Assembly: GCF_009696445.1 (NCBI RefSeq)
Contig: NZ_VULZ01000003.1
Location: 186,001 to 250,000 of the forward strand
Direction: 5' to 3'
DNA: 64,000 nt
Origin: Porcincola intestinalis
GTDB lineage: Bacteria; Bacillota; Clostridia; Lachnospirales; Lachnospiraceae
The notes beneath the pieces were generated by a model that made no database searches, was not told where the DNA came from, and was given only the letters and a program-made list of their open reading frames with translations. The translations under genes were made by a program, and so were the position numbers. How positions within the stretch are numbered: position 1 is the stretch's first letter; every line of letters starts with the position of its first letter. This document shows, one piece after another, positions 34,855 through 43,957 of this stretch.

Positions 34855-35946
34855 TTAAACTCCTTTTTCCGCCGCCCTTGCGGCATCCTGTTTTTTCTTC
34901 TCCCCGGCCGCGTAGTCCTGGATCCTGTCCGCAATCCGCTGCTCCCGGTACTGAACACACTGGTCCATGGCTCTCTCGACCTCGACGGCCTTGGAGCTTC
35001 CGTGCATCTTCACGACCAGCCCTGTCAGTCCGATGATCGGTGCACCGCCGTACTGGCTGCTGTCGAACTTCTTAAGCGTTTTCTTCAGCGCAGGCTTAAT
35101 CAGAAGTGCCCCGATCTTTGACCGCGTGCTGGAGAGCAGCCCTGCCTTCATCTCGGAAAGAAGGACCTTTGCAACGCCCTCATACATCTTCAGCACGACG
35201 TTGCCCACAAAGCCGTCACAGACAACGACATCGAATTCCCCTTCCGGGATATCTCTTGCTTCGCAGCTTCCGCCAAAATTGATCTCGCCATCCTCGTGCA
35301 TCTTTTTCAGAAGCGGATAGGTATCCTTGACAAGCTGATTGCCTTTTTCCTCCTCCGCCCCGATGTTTACAATCCCAACCTTCGGGCTTTTGATGCCGAG
35401 GCTGCTCTGCATGTAAATGGTTCCGAGCTTTGCCCACTGTGCCAGAAACTGCGGACGGGCATCCACATTGGCTCCTGAATCCACAAGCAGCAGGACGCCT
35501 CTCTTTGTCGGAATCAGTGTCCCGAACGGCGGTCTCTGAACACCCCTGACTCTGCCGACGATTCCCTGACCGCCAACCATCAGAGCGCCGGAATTTCCGG
35601 CCGATGCGACTGCGTCCGCCTCGCCCTTCTTTACCATCGTCAGTGCGACGACCATCGAGGAATCCCGCTTGTGCATGATCGCATCCACAGGGTGCTCCGA
35701 AGTGGAGATAACCTCCCTCGCGTCCCGAATGCTGATCCGATCCTGCCACCCGGGTAAAGCAGACGCATCCGCCTTCGCCGCCTGTGTCTCTTCTTCAAGC
35801 GCCCGGCGGACCTCCTCCTGTCTTCCGACGAGAATGATTCTCATGCCGTCATGGTGCATGGCGGCATGTACCGCACCCTTTACGATCTCCCCCGGCGCAT
35901 GGTCGCCTCCCATCGCGTCCAGGGCAATTCTGATCTCTTCTGCCAC
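34855..35946 (-). CDS. plsX: Phosphate acyltransferase PlsX
   Basis: PlsX converts acyl-ACP to acyl-phosphate for phospholipid synthesis. The 363-residue protein has the N-terminal [17 protein letters not shown] motif, [32 protein letters not shown] (key part) and [15 protein letters not shown] chose the GTG at 35946 because GGGAGG lies seven bases before it; the ATG five codons upstream has no ribosome site. Confidence 0.94.
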   Translation of the reverse strand: MAEEIRIALDAMGGDHAPGEIVKGAVHAAMHHDGMRIILVGRQEEVRRALEEETQAAKADASALPGWQDRISIRDAREVISTSEHPVDAIMHKRDSSMVVALTMVKKGEADAVASAGNSGALMVGGQGIVGRVRGVQRPPFGTLIPTKRGVLLLVDSGANVDARPQFLAQWAKLGTIYMQSSLGIKSPKVGIVNIGAEEEKGNQLVKDTYPLLKKMHEDGEINFGGSCEARDIPEGEFDVVVCDGFVGNVVLKMYEGVAKVLLSEMKAGLLSSTRSKIGALLIKPALKKTLKKFDSSQYGGAPIIGLTGLVVKMHGSSKAVEVERAMDQCVQYREQRIADRIQDYAAGEKKKQDAARAAEKGV

Positions 35947-36114
35947 CTTGAAACCTCCCATCAGGCTGTTTCCATATCCGGGTTTACTATACTAAATCGG
36001 TTGTCCGTTTGCAAGACAACAAAAGGGATCACCGCATTCGCAGCAATCCCTTATGTACACAACTTGACTGGAAATCAGGCAGCAGCTGCCCTCCTTCCAC
36101 AGCAGTCATCAGCG

Positions 36115-36303
36115 TCAGGCCTCAGCGCCAACCTTGATGATCTCTCTCTTGTTGTAGCATCCGCAAGCCTTGCAGACCTGATGCGGCTTCATCAGAGCGC
36201 CGCACTTGCTGCACTTTACAAGAGTCGGAGCAGACATCTTCCACTGCGCATGCTTCATATCTCTTCTAGACTTGGAATGTTTATTCTTCGGGCAGATCGA
36301 CAT
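36115..36303 (-). CDS. rpmF: 50S ribosomal protein L32
   Basis: L32, 62 residues, with start CPKNKHSKSRRDMKHAQW and two CxxC pairs (CSKCG and CKACG) that form the zinc-binding C+ form. It lies directly after yceD, four bases apart. Confidence 0.96.
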   Translation of the reverse strand: MSICPKNKHSKSRRDMKHAQWKMSAPTLVKCSKCGALMKPHQVCKACGCYNKREIIKVGAEA

Positions 36304-36306
36304 GGG

Positions 36307-36876
36307 TTACACCTCCTTATCAACACTTCTGAAAACATCCAGGACAGTTGCCATTCTTGGATCAAGCTGTCTGCGATCGCAGCCGCACTCACCCTGATTC
36401 AGGTTGTGGCCGCAGACCGGGCACAGGCCCCTGCAGTCCTCCCTGCAGAGGACACGGGACGGCCAGTTCAGCAATGCCTCACCGGAAATGAGCTTATCCA
36501 CGTCCAGGTTGTATCCTTGAATTATGTAGTCCTTCTCGAATGCGTCTTCCTCAGAAGCAGCGGACTCATCCTCTTCTTCTGCAGATGCATTCTTAGAACT
36601 GCTCTCGCCCAGATTCACCCTCTCATCGAACGACAGGTCAAGCGGCACCCGCACGGGCTCCAGACATCTGTCACAGGGAATCTCGACCACAATCCTTACC
36701 TTCCCGGAGATGAGCAGGTTCTCTTTCTTGTCCCTGCAAACCGTGATCTTCAGGGGTGTCTTCTCCAGAACCGGATAGGTTCCAAACGAAAATTCCAACT
36801 GATTGAGATCGACCGGCAGTTCCTTCTCCAGTACAGTCCCCTCTTCGAGGAGCACTTCGGTCAGATTCAGGTTCAT
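36307..36876 (-). CDS. yceD: YceD family (DUF177) protein
   Basis: YceD-family proteins are encoded beside rpmF and affect 23S rRNA accumulation in E. coli and plants. The 189-residue protein shows IPCDRCLEPVRVPLDL, an acidic Ser/Glu-rich insert, the conserved VDKLISGEALLNWPSR segment and the Cys motif CREDCRGLCPVCGHNL. It is the first gene of the operon running through rpmF, plsX, acpP, rnc, smc, ftsY and ilvA, with GGAGG ten bases before the ATG and a consensus promoter at 36,906-36,934. Confidence 0.9.
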   Translation of the reverse strand: MNLNLTEVLLEEGTVLEKELPVDLNQLEFSFGTYPVLEKTPLKITVCRDKKENLLISGKVRIVVEIPCDRCLEPVRVPLDLSFDERVNLGESSSKNASAEEEDESAASEEDAFEKDYIIQGYNLDVDKLISGEALLNWPSRVLCREDCRGLCPVCGHNLNQGECGCDRRQLDPRMATVLDVFRSVDKEV

Positions 36877-36905
36877 AGACAGAATTCCTCCAAGCGCACT
36901 TTGAT

Positions 36906-36934
36906 ATTATAAAGTCCTGCTCACATGATGTCAA
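36906..36934 (-). promoter_or_regulatory. Consensus sigma-A promoter for the yceD-ilvA operon
   Basis: Perfect TTGACA (36,929-36,934) and perfect TATAAT (36,906-36,911) with 17-base spacing on the minus strand. The -35 box lies in the loop and the first stem base of the hairpin that follows ackA. Confidence 0.9.
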
Positions 36935-36944
36935 GCAGGACTTT
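36911..36944. terminator. Hairpin after ackA overlapping the yceD promoter
   Basis: AAAGTCCTGCT (36,911-36,921) pairs perfectly with AGCAGGACTTT (36,934-36,944). On the minus strand it is followed by TTTATAAT, a weak T-run that is also the -10 box; on the plus strand by TTTTTAT. It probably ends ackA transcripts only partly and would stop antisense transcripts entering ackA. Confidence 0.65.
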
Positions 36945-36989
36945 TTATGACAATTGCGTGTGACAATTGCGTCTCTTACCGCGGGTCTC

Positions 36990-38189
36990 TTACTGCGCGT
37001 TCACAAGCGCGACCGTCTCACGGCAGATTGCAAGCTCCTCATTCGTCGGAATGACAGAAACGGTCACCTTCGAATCCTTCGTGGAGAGGATGAACCGCTC
37101 GCCGCGCTTCATGTTCTGCTCCTCGTCCATCGCAATGCCAAGGTAGCCGAGATGTGCGAGCACCTTCTTACGGACGATCCCTGCATTCTCACCGATGCCG
37201 CCCGTGAATGTGATCGCGTCCACTCCGTTCATCGCCGCCACGTAGGCGCCGACATACTTCGCGACACGGTAGCAGAACGCATCGATTGCAAGACCTGCTG
37301 CCGTGTTTCCGTTGTCCATCGCTTCCTCAAGGTCGCGGAAGTCGGAGCTCAGGCCGTTTGACAGCGCCATCACACCGGACTCCTTGTTGAGGATACGCAG
37401 CATCTCGTTGATGTCAATCTTCTCGTGGTTGCAGATATACTGCAGGATTGCAGGATCAAGGTCGCCGGAGCGGGTCCCCATGACTAGCCCCTCAAGAGGC
37501 GTGAGACCCATGGACGTATCGACACACTTGCTGTTTTTGACAGCTGTGATCGAAGCTCCGTTGCCAAGGTGGCAGACAATGACCTTTGAGTTGTCCGGGT
37601 CGAGTCCCAGGAACTTGATTGTCTCCTTCGAGACAAAGCTGTGAGAGGTTCCATGGAAGCCGTAACGGCGGATCTTGTACTTGTCATAATACTTCGTCGG
37701 GATTGCATAGCGATATGCATATTCCGGAAGCGTCATGCCGAAGGAGGTATCGAAGACCGCAACATTCGGCTTGCCCGGCATCAGCTTCTGGCAGGCGCGG
37801 ATTCCGATCAGATTCGCCGGATTGTGAAGCGGCCCGAGGTCAGAAGCCTCGTCGATGGCTGCGATGACCTCATCGTCCACAATGCGGGACTCTGTCAGCT
37901 TTGCGCCTCCGTGCAGGACACGGTGGCCAATCGCCTGAATCTCGTCAAGGCTCTTCAGGACACCTGTCTTCGGATTCACAAGTGCCTTCAATACGAGGGT
38001 AATCGCCTCGTTGTGCGTCGGCATCGGCGCATCGGTGACTTCCTTCTCACCGCCGGTCGGCTGATAGGTCAATCTTCCATCCAGCCCGATTCTCTCGCAG
38101 ATTCCCTTTGCTTCTACCTGCTCGCTCTCAGAATCAATAATCTGATACTTCAGAGAAGAGCTTCCGCAGTTGATAATCAGTACTTTCAT
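36990..38189 (-). CDS. ackA: Acetate kinase
   Basis: AckA makes ATP and acetate from acetyl phosphate. The 399-residue protein has LIINCGSSSLKYQII (ATPase fold phosphate 1), HRVLHGG, DTSFGMTLPEYAYRYAIP (key part), RYGFHGTSHSFV and the TGGIGENAGIVR motif, all intact. It follows pta by 15 bases, giving the usual pta-ackA substrate-level phosphorylation pair. Confidence 0.97.
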   Translation of the reverse strand: MKVLIINCGSSSLKYQIIDSESEQVEAKGICERIGLDGRLTYQPTGGEKEVTDAPMPTHNEAITLVLKALVNPKTGVLKSLDEIQAIGHRVLHGGAKLTESRIVDDEVIAAIDEASDLGPLHNPANLIGIRACQKLMPGKPNVAVFDTSFGMTLPEYAYRYAIPTKYYDKYKIRRYGFHGTSHSFVSKETIKFLGLDPDNSKVIVCHLGNGASITAVKNSKCVDTSMGLTPLEGLVMGTRSGDLDPAILQYICNHEKIDINEMLRILNKESGVMALSNGLSSDFRDLEEAMDNGNTAAGLAIDAFCYRVAKYVGAYVAAMNGVDAITFTGGIGENAGIVRKKVLAHLGYLGIAMDEEQNMKRGERFILSTKDSKVTVSVIPTNEELAICRETVALVNAQ

Positions 38190-38204
38190 CGGTCTTCTCC
38201 TCTC

Positions 38205-39209
38205 TCAGCCCTGCATCTGTGCCTGGACAGCGGTGATGGCGATGACGCCGACGATATCCTCCCAGCTGCAGCCCCTGGACAGATCGTTGACCGGTGCCGC
38301 GATTCCCTGTGTCATCGGTCCGTATGCCTCTGCCTTCGCAAGCCTCTGAACCAGCTTGTAGCCGATGTTTCCGGCATCCAGATTCGGGAAGATCAGAACA
38401 TTCGCATGGCCGGCCACCTTGCTGCCCGGTGCCTTGAACTCTCCGACAGACGGAACAATTGCCGCATCCAGCTGCATCTCTCCGTCAAGTGCGATGTCCG
38501 GATACTCTTCCTTCGCGATTCTTGTCGCTTCCTGAACCTTTGTGACATCGTCGTGCTTTGCAGAGCCCATCGTCGAGTAGGACAGCATCGCAACGCGCGG
38601 CTCATGGCCGGTCAGTGCCTTGAAGGACTTTGCCGTGGAGCCTGCGATCGCTGCCAGCTCCTCCGCTGTCGGGTTCTGATTCAGTCCGCAGTCTGCAAAC
38701 GCAAAGGTTCCGTTGTCACCGTACTCGCAGTTCGGGACATTCATCAGGAAGAATGCGGAGACCAGCTTCGTGCCCGGAGCGGTCTTCAGGATCTGAAGAG
38801 ACGGGCGGAGCGTATTGGCTGTCGAATGGCATGCACCGGAGACAAGACCGTCTGCATCGCCCATCTTCACCATCATGACCCCATAGTAGATATACTGGTT
38901 CAGAAGGGTGTCCTTCGCCTGCTCAGGGGTCATACCCTTCTTCTTTCTCAGCTCGACCAGCTTGTCGATGTAGCTCTGAAGCTTATCGCTCTTCTCCGGA
39001 TCAATCACGGTTGCCTTGGAAAGGTCTACACCGTACTCTTTTTCCTTCTCTGCAACGACATCTGCCTTCCCGATCAGGATGATATCCGCGATATCCTCCT
39101 CGATTGCCTTGGCAGCGGCACGGTATGTTCTCTCATCCTCGGTCTCCGGCAGAACAATTCTCTTTCTGTCCGCTCTCGCCTTCGCCTTGATCTCATCCAT
39201 GAATCCCAT
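38205..39209 (-). CDS. pta: Phosphate acetyltransferase
   Basis: Pta exchanges CoA for phosphate on acetyl-CoA, feeding acetate kinase. The 334-residue protein is the short, single-domain form typical of Firmicutes. It contains DGLVSGACHSTANTLRP, SYSTMGSAKHDDV and the C-terminal NVLIFPNLDAGNIGYKLVQR (key part). GGAG precedes the ATG and a promoter lies at 39,308-39,336. Confidence 0.96.
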   Translation of the reverse strand: MGFMDEIKAKARADRKRIVLPETEDERTYRAAAKAIEEDIADIILIGKADVVAEKEKEYGVDLSKATVIDPEKSDKLQSYIDKLVELRKKKGMTPEQAKDTLLNQYIYYGVMMVKMGDADGLVSGACHSTANTLRPSLQILKTAPGTKLVSAFFLMNVPNCEYGDNGTFAFADCGLNQNPTAEELAAIAGSTAKSFKALTGHEPRVAMLSYSTMGSAKHDDVTKVQEATRIAKEEYPDIALDGEMQLDAAIVPSVGEFKAPGSKVAGHANVLIFPNLDAGNIGYKLVQRLAKAEAYGPMTQGIAAPVNDLSRGCSWEDIVGVIAITAVQAQMQG

Positions 39210-39307
39210 AACAAAAGCTCCTTTCCTGTATACACAGCTTTACTGGATGTCCGCGATCTCACGCACATTGTGGCCGCAGTGAATCTGCGATGCGCACACC
39301 TTTTTTT

Positions 39308-39336
39308 ATTATAGACTTCTGCAACTGGCGGCACAA
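39308..39336 (-). promoter_or_regulatory. Promoter for pta-ackA
   Basis: TATAAT (39,308-39,313) is preceded at 17 bases by TTGTGC (39,331-39,336) on the minus strand. The leader would be about 90 bases long and A-rich just after the start. Confidence 0.6.
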
Positions 39337-39416
39337 GTACGTTATTCAGTCCAAAACCCTGTCAGGCGCGCCTCCGGTATCTGTTCATCCTGCCGACCTT
39401 CCGGAGACCCTGCCTC

Positions 39417-40934
39417 TCAATTGTCCAGTGCCGCTGCTTTTCCGGCCTCCTTAAGCGATGTCTCCGAGCAGCGGGCAAATGGTGCCTCCTTCACAGCCTT
39501 CGCCAGCGACGCCTTCGACTTTGCGACCGGCTGGATTGTCCCCGCTCCGGCGATGCAGCCGCCCGGACAGGCCATCCCCTCCAGCAGATATCCGTTCAGC
39601 TTTCCGGTCTTTGCCATCATGACCATCTTTTTGCAGTTTTCGAGGCCCTCCGCCGCCATTGTCTTGACATCCTTGTCCGGTTCCAGCTCTCTGGCCCGGT
39701 TTACAACCGCCTGTGCAACGCCGCCGGACTGTGCAAAGCCCTCTCCGTCACCGGACGCAATCGAATCCCACGGCTCGCTCTTCAGCTGATCGAACTCGAT
39801 GCCCTTTGCTGCGATCATACCGGCAAGTTCCTCGAAGGTCAGAACAAAATCGACATCGGACCGGATCGTTTTTCTCTGCGCTTCCAGCTTCTTTGCAGCA
39901 CAGGGTCCCACGAAGCAAACCTTGCAGTCCTTGCCGAACTTGTGCTTGACCATACGCCCCGTGAAGACCATCGGCGTCAATGCCATGGAAATCATCTCCG
40001 GATGCTCCGGAACCAGCTTCTTCGCCATCGCGGACCATGCCGGACAGCAGCTTGTCCCCATGAACGGCTGTTTTTCCGGAACGAGCTTTAAAAACTCTTC
40101 CGCCTCCTGGAGTGTACAGATGTCAGCACCGGCCGATACCTGCCAGACACCGTTAAAGCCAAGCGCCCTGAAAAGCGGCCGGAGCTTGTCAGGCGTGCAT
40201 TTCGGTCCGAACTGACCTGCAATCGCCGGTGCCACAATCGCATAGACCGGCTCCTCTGAGTGAATGGCCTGAATACACTGATAGATCTGGGACTTGTCCG
40301 CAATTGCACCAAACGGGCAGTTCACCAGACACATCCCGCAGGACACACACTTATCATAGTCAATATCTGCCAGTCCATGCTCATCAGAGCGGATCGCATC
40401 GACCCCGCAGGCCTTTCTGCACGGTCTTTCCTGCCGGATGATCGCGCCGTACGGACACTCCCGGATACACCTGCCGCACTTGATGCAGAGGCTCTGATCG
40501 ATATGCGATTTGTGGTCATAGACCCTGATCGCGCCCTTCGGGCAGACCTCCTGGCACGGATGTCCAAGGCATCCCTGACAGACGTCCGTGACATGGATGA
40601 CGTTGTCCGGGCAGGCGTTGCAGGCAAACTTGATCACATTGATCAGCGGAGGTTCATAGTAGCATTCCGGCCTGTCGGCAGCCTCGACGCCCTTTGACAC
40701 AGGCTGGTTTTCGTTCGCCCGGTGCGGACTCAGGCCGACCGCCAGCCGGATCCGCTGCCGGACGACTGCCCGCTCCAGAAAGACGCTGTCACGGTATGTC
40801 CCGTATTCTCCGGAAATGATATGGTAGGGCACGTCATTGAATGCCTCGTAGGGCGCCTGCTCATAGGCAAGCCTGGCGACCTCTTCAAATACCTGCCTCC
40901 TCAGATTGTTCAGTGATGTATAAGTTCCTTTCAT
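39417..40934 (-). CDS. [FeFe] hydrogenase, group B-type, with ferredoxin-like domains
   Basis: A 505-residue iron-sulfur enzyme. After an N-terminal region there are several Cys clusters: CNACPDNVIHVTDVCQGCLGHPC, partly read as CQGCLGHPCQEVCPKGA, then CIKCGRCIRECPYGA and CVSCGMCLVNCPFGA (4Fe-4S sites). The H-cluster motifs follow: TSCCPAW (L1), GPCAAKKLEAQ (L2) and MACPGGCIAG (L3). GPC in place of MPC in L2 and the N-terminal layout match group B enzymes of fermentative Clostridia, whose physiological role is unsettled. It is monocistronic by appearance; hydE, hydF and hydG are not in the window. AAAGGAG precedes the ATG. Confidence 0.88.
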   Translation of the reverse strand: MKGTYTSLNNLRRQVFEEVARLAYEQAPYEAFNDVPYHIISGEYGTYRDSVFLERAVVRQRIRLAVGLSPHRANENQPVSKGVEAADRPECYYEPPLINVIKFACNACPDNVIHVTDVCQGCLGHPCQEVCPKGAIRVYDHKSHIDQSLCIKCGRCIRECPYGAIIRQERPCRKACGVDAIRSDEHGLADIDYDKCVSCGMCLVNCPFGAIADKSQIYQCIQAIHSEEPVYAIVAPAIAGQFGPKCTPDKLRPLFRALGFNGVWQVSAGADICTLQEAEEFLKLVPEKQPFMGTSCCPAWSAMAKKLVPEHPEMISMALTPMVFTGRMVKHKFGKDCKVCFVGPCAAKKLEAQRKTIRSDVDFVLTFEELAGMIAAKGIEFDQLKSEPWDSIASGDGEGFAQSGGVAQAVVNRARELEPDKDVKTMAAEGLENCKKMVMMAKTGKLNGYLLEGMACPGGCIAGAGTIQPVAKSKASLAKAVKEAPFARCSETSLKEAGKAAALDN

Positions 40935-41189
40935 GAACGGCTCCTTTCCGTCTTTATCACGGACATCGGCCGTGCCGATACACAGCCTTGTATAGATGAG
41001 TTTATTTTAATCGGTTTTACCCCTGCAGGCAATCCTACATACAGGATTTACACCTCTTCTCGTTAATATGGATCGATTATAAGGGTCATTTATATAACTG
41101 TGTGATCTCCATCCGTTTCATTTGCCCCGTTCCTGTACGCATGATAAGATGGCTTCTGAAAATCACAGCCGCTCATCAGGGAATCAGAC

Positions 41190-42620
41190 ATGAATACAGT
41201 TGGAATCATTGCAGAATACAACCCTTTCCACAAAGGTCACGCCTATCAGATTCAAAAGGCAAGGGAACTGTCCGGCGCGGACTATGTCGTTGCAGTCATG
41301 AGCCCGGATTTTGTACAGCGCGGAAGCGTCGCCCTTGCCGACAAATGGACGCGCACCGGAATGGCACTCCTCGGCGGCGCGGATCTGGTGCTGGAACTGC
41401 CTGTCTGCTATGCCTGCGCGAGTGCAGAATATTTTGCAGAAGGCGGCGTAGCCATACTGAGCGCGCTGAATGTCATCGACGGACTTTCATTTGGCTGTGA
41501 AGCGGGAACCCTTGAGCTTTTAAGCGGTGCTGCACATTTCTTTGCTCTTCCACGTGAAGAAGAGCCCGCACTGTACAGAACCTTTCTTCAAAATCGGCTG
41601 AAAATGGGGCATTCCTTTCCTCAGGCACGCATGGAAGCATACCTGGATTTCCGCAGCACAGAGGAGTCATGTGCCGGTTCATGCGCTCCTGATGAATCTT
41701 GCAGAGACACAGCCCGCCTTGCAGCGCAGCTTTCTCAGCCGAACAATATTCTGGCGGTTGAATATCTCAAAGCCATCGAGCGGCTGCACAGCCCGCTCAG
41801 GCCGGTTCCGATCCGGCGGATTGGAGAAGGCTATCATGGCAAAGCTGCCGTGTGTGATTCCGATACGCCTGATTCCGATGCGCATGCTTCTGCCGCATCA
41901 TACTTTGCCGATTCGGAAAGCAGCAGCTCGTTTGTCTCAGCCACAACAATCCGCCGTCTGATTCGGGAAGGACACACAGACAAGCTGCAAGGTCTCCTTC
42001 CAGACAGCTCCTGTTCGCTTCTTCAGAAGGCTTCTGAGCATGATGCCCTTCTCTTCGATGATGCCCTTGGACAGATGCTGCAGCTGCGGCTGGTTGAACT
42101 GGGCTGTCAGGAGCGATATGGAGGCACCCCGCTCACAGACTATCTGGATGTCACGCCGGACCTGGCGAACCGAATCCGGAATTGCCTGGACGAATACAAG
42201 TCGTTTGACCAGTTCGTCACGCTGATAAAAACCAGGCAGATGACAGAAGCCCGTGTCCGCCGCGCCCTGCTCCACATCCTGCTGAACATCCGGACATCGG
42301 ATGCAGCACATGTCCGGACAGAAAGGCCGGTATTATACGCCCGCATCCTTGGTTTTCGAAAGAGCGCCCAGCCTCTGATTCGAAAGATCCGGAAGGACGC
42401 CTCTGTTCCCGTCATCTCTGACCTTCCCGCTGCGCTGCGTCTTCCTGCCTTCTATGTCCCATCCGGGGCTCTCGATACAGAAGACAAAGCAGACGCCGCT
42501 TCACGCCGCGCAATGCTTCTGCAGACCGTCTATTCTTCCCGCATCCGCAGTCTTGCGGTGCAGAATCAAACAGGCCGTCTGCCGGTTTCCGAGTACCGGA
42601 GACAGCCTGTTATCCTGTGA
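41190..42620 (+). CDS. tmcAL: tRNA(Met) cytidine acetate ligase TmcAL
   Basis: TmcAL (formerly YlbM) makes N4-acetylcytidine at the wobble position of elongator tRNA-Met from acetate and ATP; the acetate pathway genes are close by. The 476-residue protein has the nucleotidyltransferase start GIIAEYNPFHKGHAYQI (HxGH-type HKGH), SPDFVQRGSVALADKW, and the RIGEGYHGKA and SATTIRRLI segments. One of few plus-strand genes here. AGGGA lies upstream of the ATG. Residues 215-245 contain a Asp/Ser/Ala-rich insert. Confidence 0.93.
   Translation: MNTVGIIAEYNPFHKGHAYQIQKARELSGADYVVAVMSPDFVQRGSVALADKWTRTGMALLGGADLVLELPVCYACASAEYFAEGGVAILSALNVIDGLSFGCEAGTLELLSGAAHFFALPREEEPALYRTFLQNRLKMGHSFPQARMEAYLDFRSTEESCAGSCAPDESCRDTARLAAQLSQPNNILAVEYLKAIERLHSPLRPVPIRRIGEGYHGKAAVCDSDTPDSDAHASAASYFADSESSSSFVSATTIRRLIREGHTDKLQGLLPDSSCSLLQKASEHDALLFDDALGQMLQLRLVELGCQERYGGTPLTDYLDVTPDLANRIRNCLDEYKSFDQFVTLIKTRQMTEARVRRALLHILLNIRTSDAAHVRTERPVLYARILGFRKSAQPLIRKIRKDASVPVISDLPAALRLPAFYVPSGALDTEDKADAASRRAMLLQTVYSSRIRSLAVQNQTGRLPVSEYRRQPVIL
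42569..42611. repeat. Long imperfect hairpin over the tmcAL 3' end
   Basis: AACAGGC (42,569-42,575) pairs with GCCTGTT (42,605-42,611); inside, GTC/GAC and CCGGT/ACCGG extend the stem with single mismatches. It spans the last codons of tmcAL and lacks a good T-run, so it may stabilise or weakly end the transcript. Confidence 0.5.
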
Positions 42621-42700
42621 ACCATCTTACAGCTGCAGCCTTCGTTAATATGATCTGGCCCGGATTGCGTCAGGATATCGTCAGCAGACACATGCCTGCG

Positions 42701-43369
42701 CTATCTGCGGCCGGACGTAACCTTCGGCAGGTTCCATTTGAACCGGTGCGCCATACACCTGATGAGAATCACCGTAAAGAACCCCGCCAGGATCGCCGTG
42801 TTCCGCTCTATTCCGCCCTCCAGGCAAAACGCCATCACTAGTGCGCCTGCGATGGACGCGCAGGCATAGATATTCCGCGTTAGAATGACAGGCATCTGGT
42901 TTGCCAGAAGATCTCTCAGCACGCCTCCTCCGACTCCGGTCATGACACCCAAAAATGTCAGCAAGAACACACTCTTGTGCCGGCCGACGGATAGTCCCGC
43001 ATATACACCGTCGACAGAGAAAGCCGCCAGTCCAAGCGTATCAAACCAGAAAAATACCTTCGCGTATACTCTGACCATGTTGTCCGGAATCGCCACTTTT
43101 CTGCGTGCCTTAAAGAAAAAGAAAACAAAGCAGCAGTTTGCGGTAATCGAGGAAATCAGTACATAAAACGGATTCCGGAACATGACCGGTGGAAACTTGC
43201 CGATGAGCGTATCGCGGATCATCCCGCCGCCGGTTGCGGTTACAATCGCCAGAATATTGACACCGAAGATATCCATGTCCCGGCCGATCGCCAGCACTGC
43301 TCCGGACAGTGCAAAGGCAATCGTCCCGATCAGATCCATCAGAGGAATAAAGAAAGCCGTCTGTTCCAT
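42701..43369 (-). CDS. TRIC/UPF0126 family membrane protein
   Basis: The 222-residue protein has about seven hydrophobic segments and the internal duplication of UPF0126 (YadS/YicG; trimeric intracellular cation channel family): FALSGAVLAI...ATGGGMIRDTLIGKFPP in the first half and FSVDGVYAGL...GVGGGVLRDLLANQMPV in the second. Glycine-rich GGG-x-x-RD motifs in both halves are diagnostic. Bacterial and archaeal TRIC proteins conduct K+; related members have been linked to glycine uptake, so the substrate is open. Start at 43369 has AGGGG upstream. Confidence 0.87.
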   Translation of the reverse strand: MEQTAFFIPLMDLIGTIAFALSGAVLAIGRDMDIFGVNILAIVTATGGGMIRDTLIGKFPPVMFRNPFYVLISSITANCCFVFFFFKARRKVAIPDNMVRVYAKVFFWFDTLGLAAFSVDGVYAGLSVGRHKSVFLLTFLGVMTGVGGGVLRDLLANQMPVILTRNIYACASIAGALVMAFCLEGGIERNTAILAGFFTVILIRCMAHRFKWNLPKVTSGRR

Positions 43370-43397
43370 TGAAAAACCCCTGTATGTCAAGTCTGTT

Positions 43398-43427
43398 TTG
43401 ACAATTTATGCGTATTGTGTGTATGAT
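43398..43427 (+). promoter_or_regulatory. Promoter for the hicB-like gene
   Basis: Perfect TTGACA (43,398-43,403) and TATGAT (43,422-43,427) with an 18-base spacer on the plus strand; start codon 60 bases downstream. Confidence 0.7.
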
Positions 43428-43486
43428 GAAGATGATTTATTCACTCCACCAACTATATCATATTGCAGCACGCAGGGGGAATTGAT

Positions 43487-43894
43487 ATGAAGCTCATCTA
43501 TCCGGCAATCTTTACGCCTTATGACAATAACGGCGGCTATGATGTAGAGGTCCCGGACCTTGAGGGCTGCTCTTCCGGCGGCGATACGCTGGAAGAAGCG
43601 ATGGAGAATATCTGCGATGAGGCTGCCCGCTATATTCTCATCCACATGGAATCCGGCAGACAGATCCGGAAGGCCTCGCCCTATGAAGCAATCAAGGCGC
43701 CGGGCAAAGGTGCCTTTGTCAGCCTGATCCTGATTGATATGGGTGCGTACTCAGACGCGCATGCTGAGAAGGCTGTCCGCAAGAACATCACAATCCCTGC
43801 CTGGCTGAACGCCTACGGAGAAGCACGAAACGTCAACTTCTCCCGCCTTCTTCAGGACGCACTGCTCGGGCTGACGCAGAAATCCATAGATTGA
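43487..43894 (+). CDS. HicB-like antitoxin-type protein without a HicA partner
   Basis: The 135-residue protein starts with the HicB partial RNase-H fold: KLIYPAIFTPYDNNGGYDVEVPDLEGCSSGGDTLEEAMEN (key residues Y-x-V-x-x-P-D-L-x-G-C-x-S-x-G-D-T-x-E-E-A). The C-terminal IPAWLNAYGEARNVNFSRLLQDAL looks like the ribbon-helix-helix DNA-binding part. No HicA-sized gene (about 60-80 residues) lies on either side: the upstream 100 bases are a promoter region and downstream is a terminator. It is probably an orphan regulator or HicB-family protein. AGGGGG precedes the ATG at 43487. Confidence 0.82.
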   Translation: MKLIYPAIFTPYDNNGGYDVEVPDLEGCSSGGDTLEEAMENICDEAARYILIHMESGRQIRKASPYEAIKAPGKGAFVSLILIDMGAYSDAHAEKAVRKNITIPAWLNAYGEARNVNFSRLLQDALLGLTQKSID

Positions 43895-43912
43895 CAAATT
43901 CTTCAAGATACG

Positions 43913-43957
43913 AAAAAGCCCCAGGAATGCGATCAAATAAGCATTCTGGGACTTTTT
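43913..43957. terminator. Bidirectional terminator between hicB-like gene and tRNA-Leu
   Basis: CCCAGGAATGC (43,920-43,930) pairs with GCATTCTGGG (43,941-43,950) with one bulged G; AAAAA precedes and CTTTTTC follows, so it serves both converging transcripts. Confidence 0.85.

Noticed and set aside
37641-39314. Long plus-strand open frame (over 550 codons) opposite ackA/pta
   Set aside because: It is antisense to two clear enzyme genes with intact motifs, has no ribosome site, and reads as Arg/Leu/Cys-rich nonsense.
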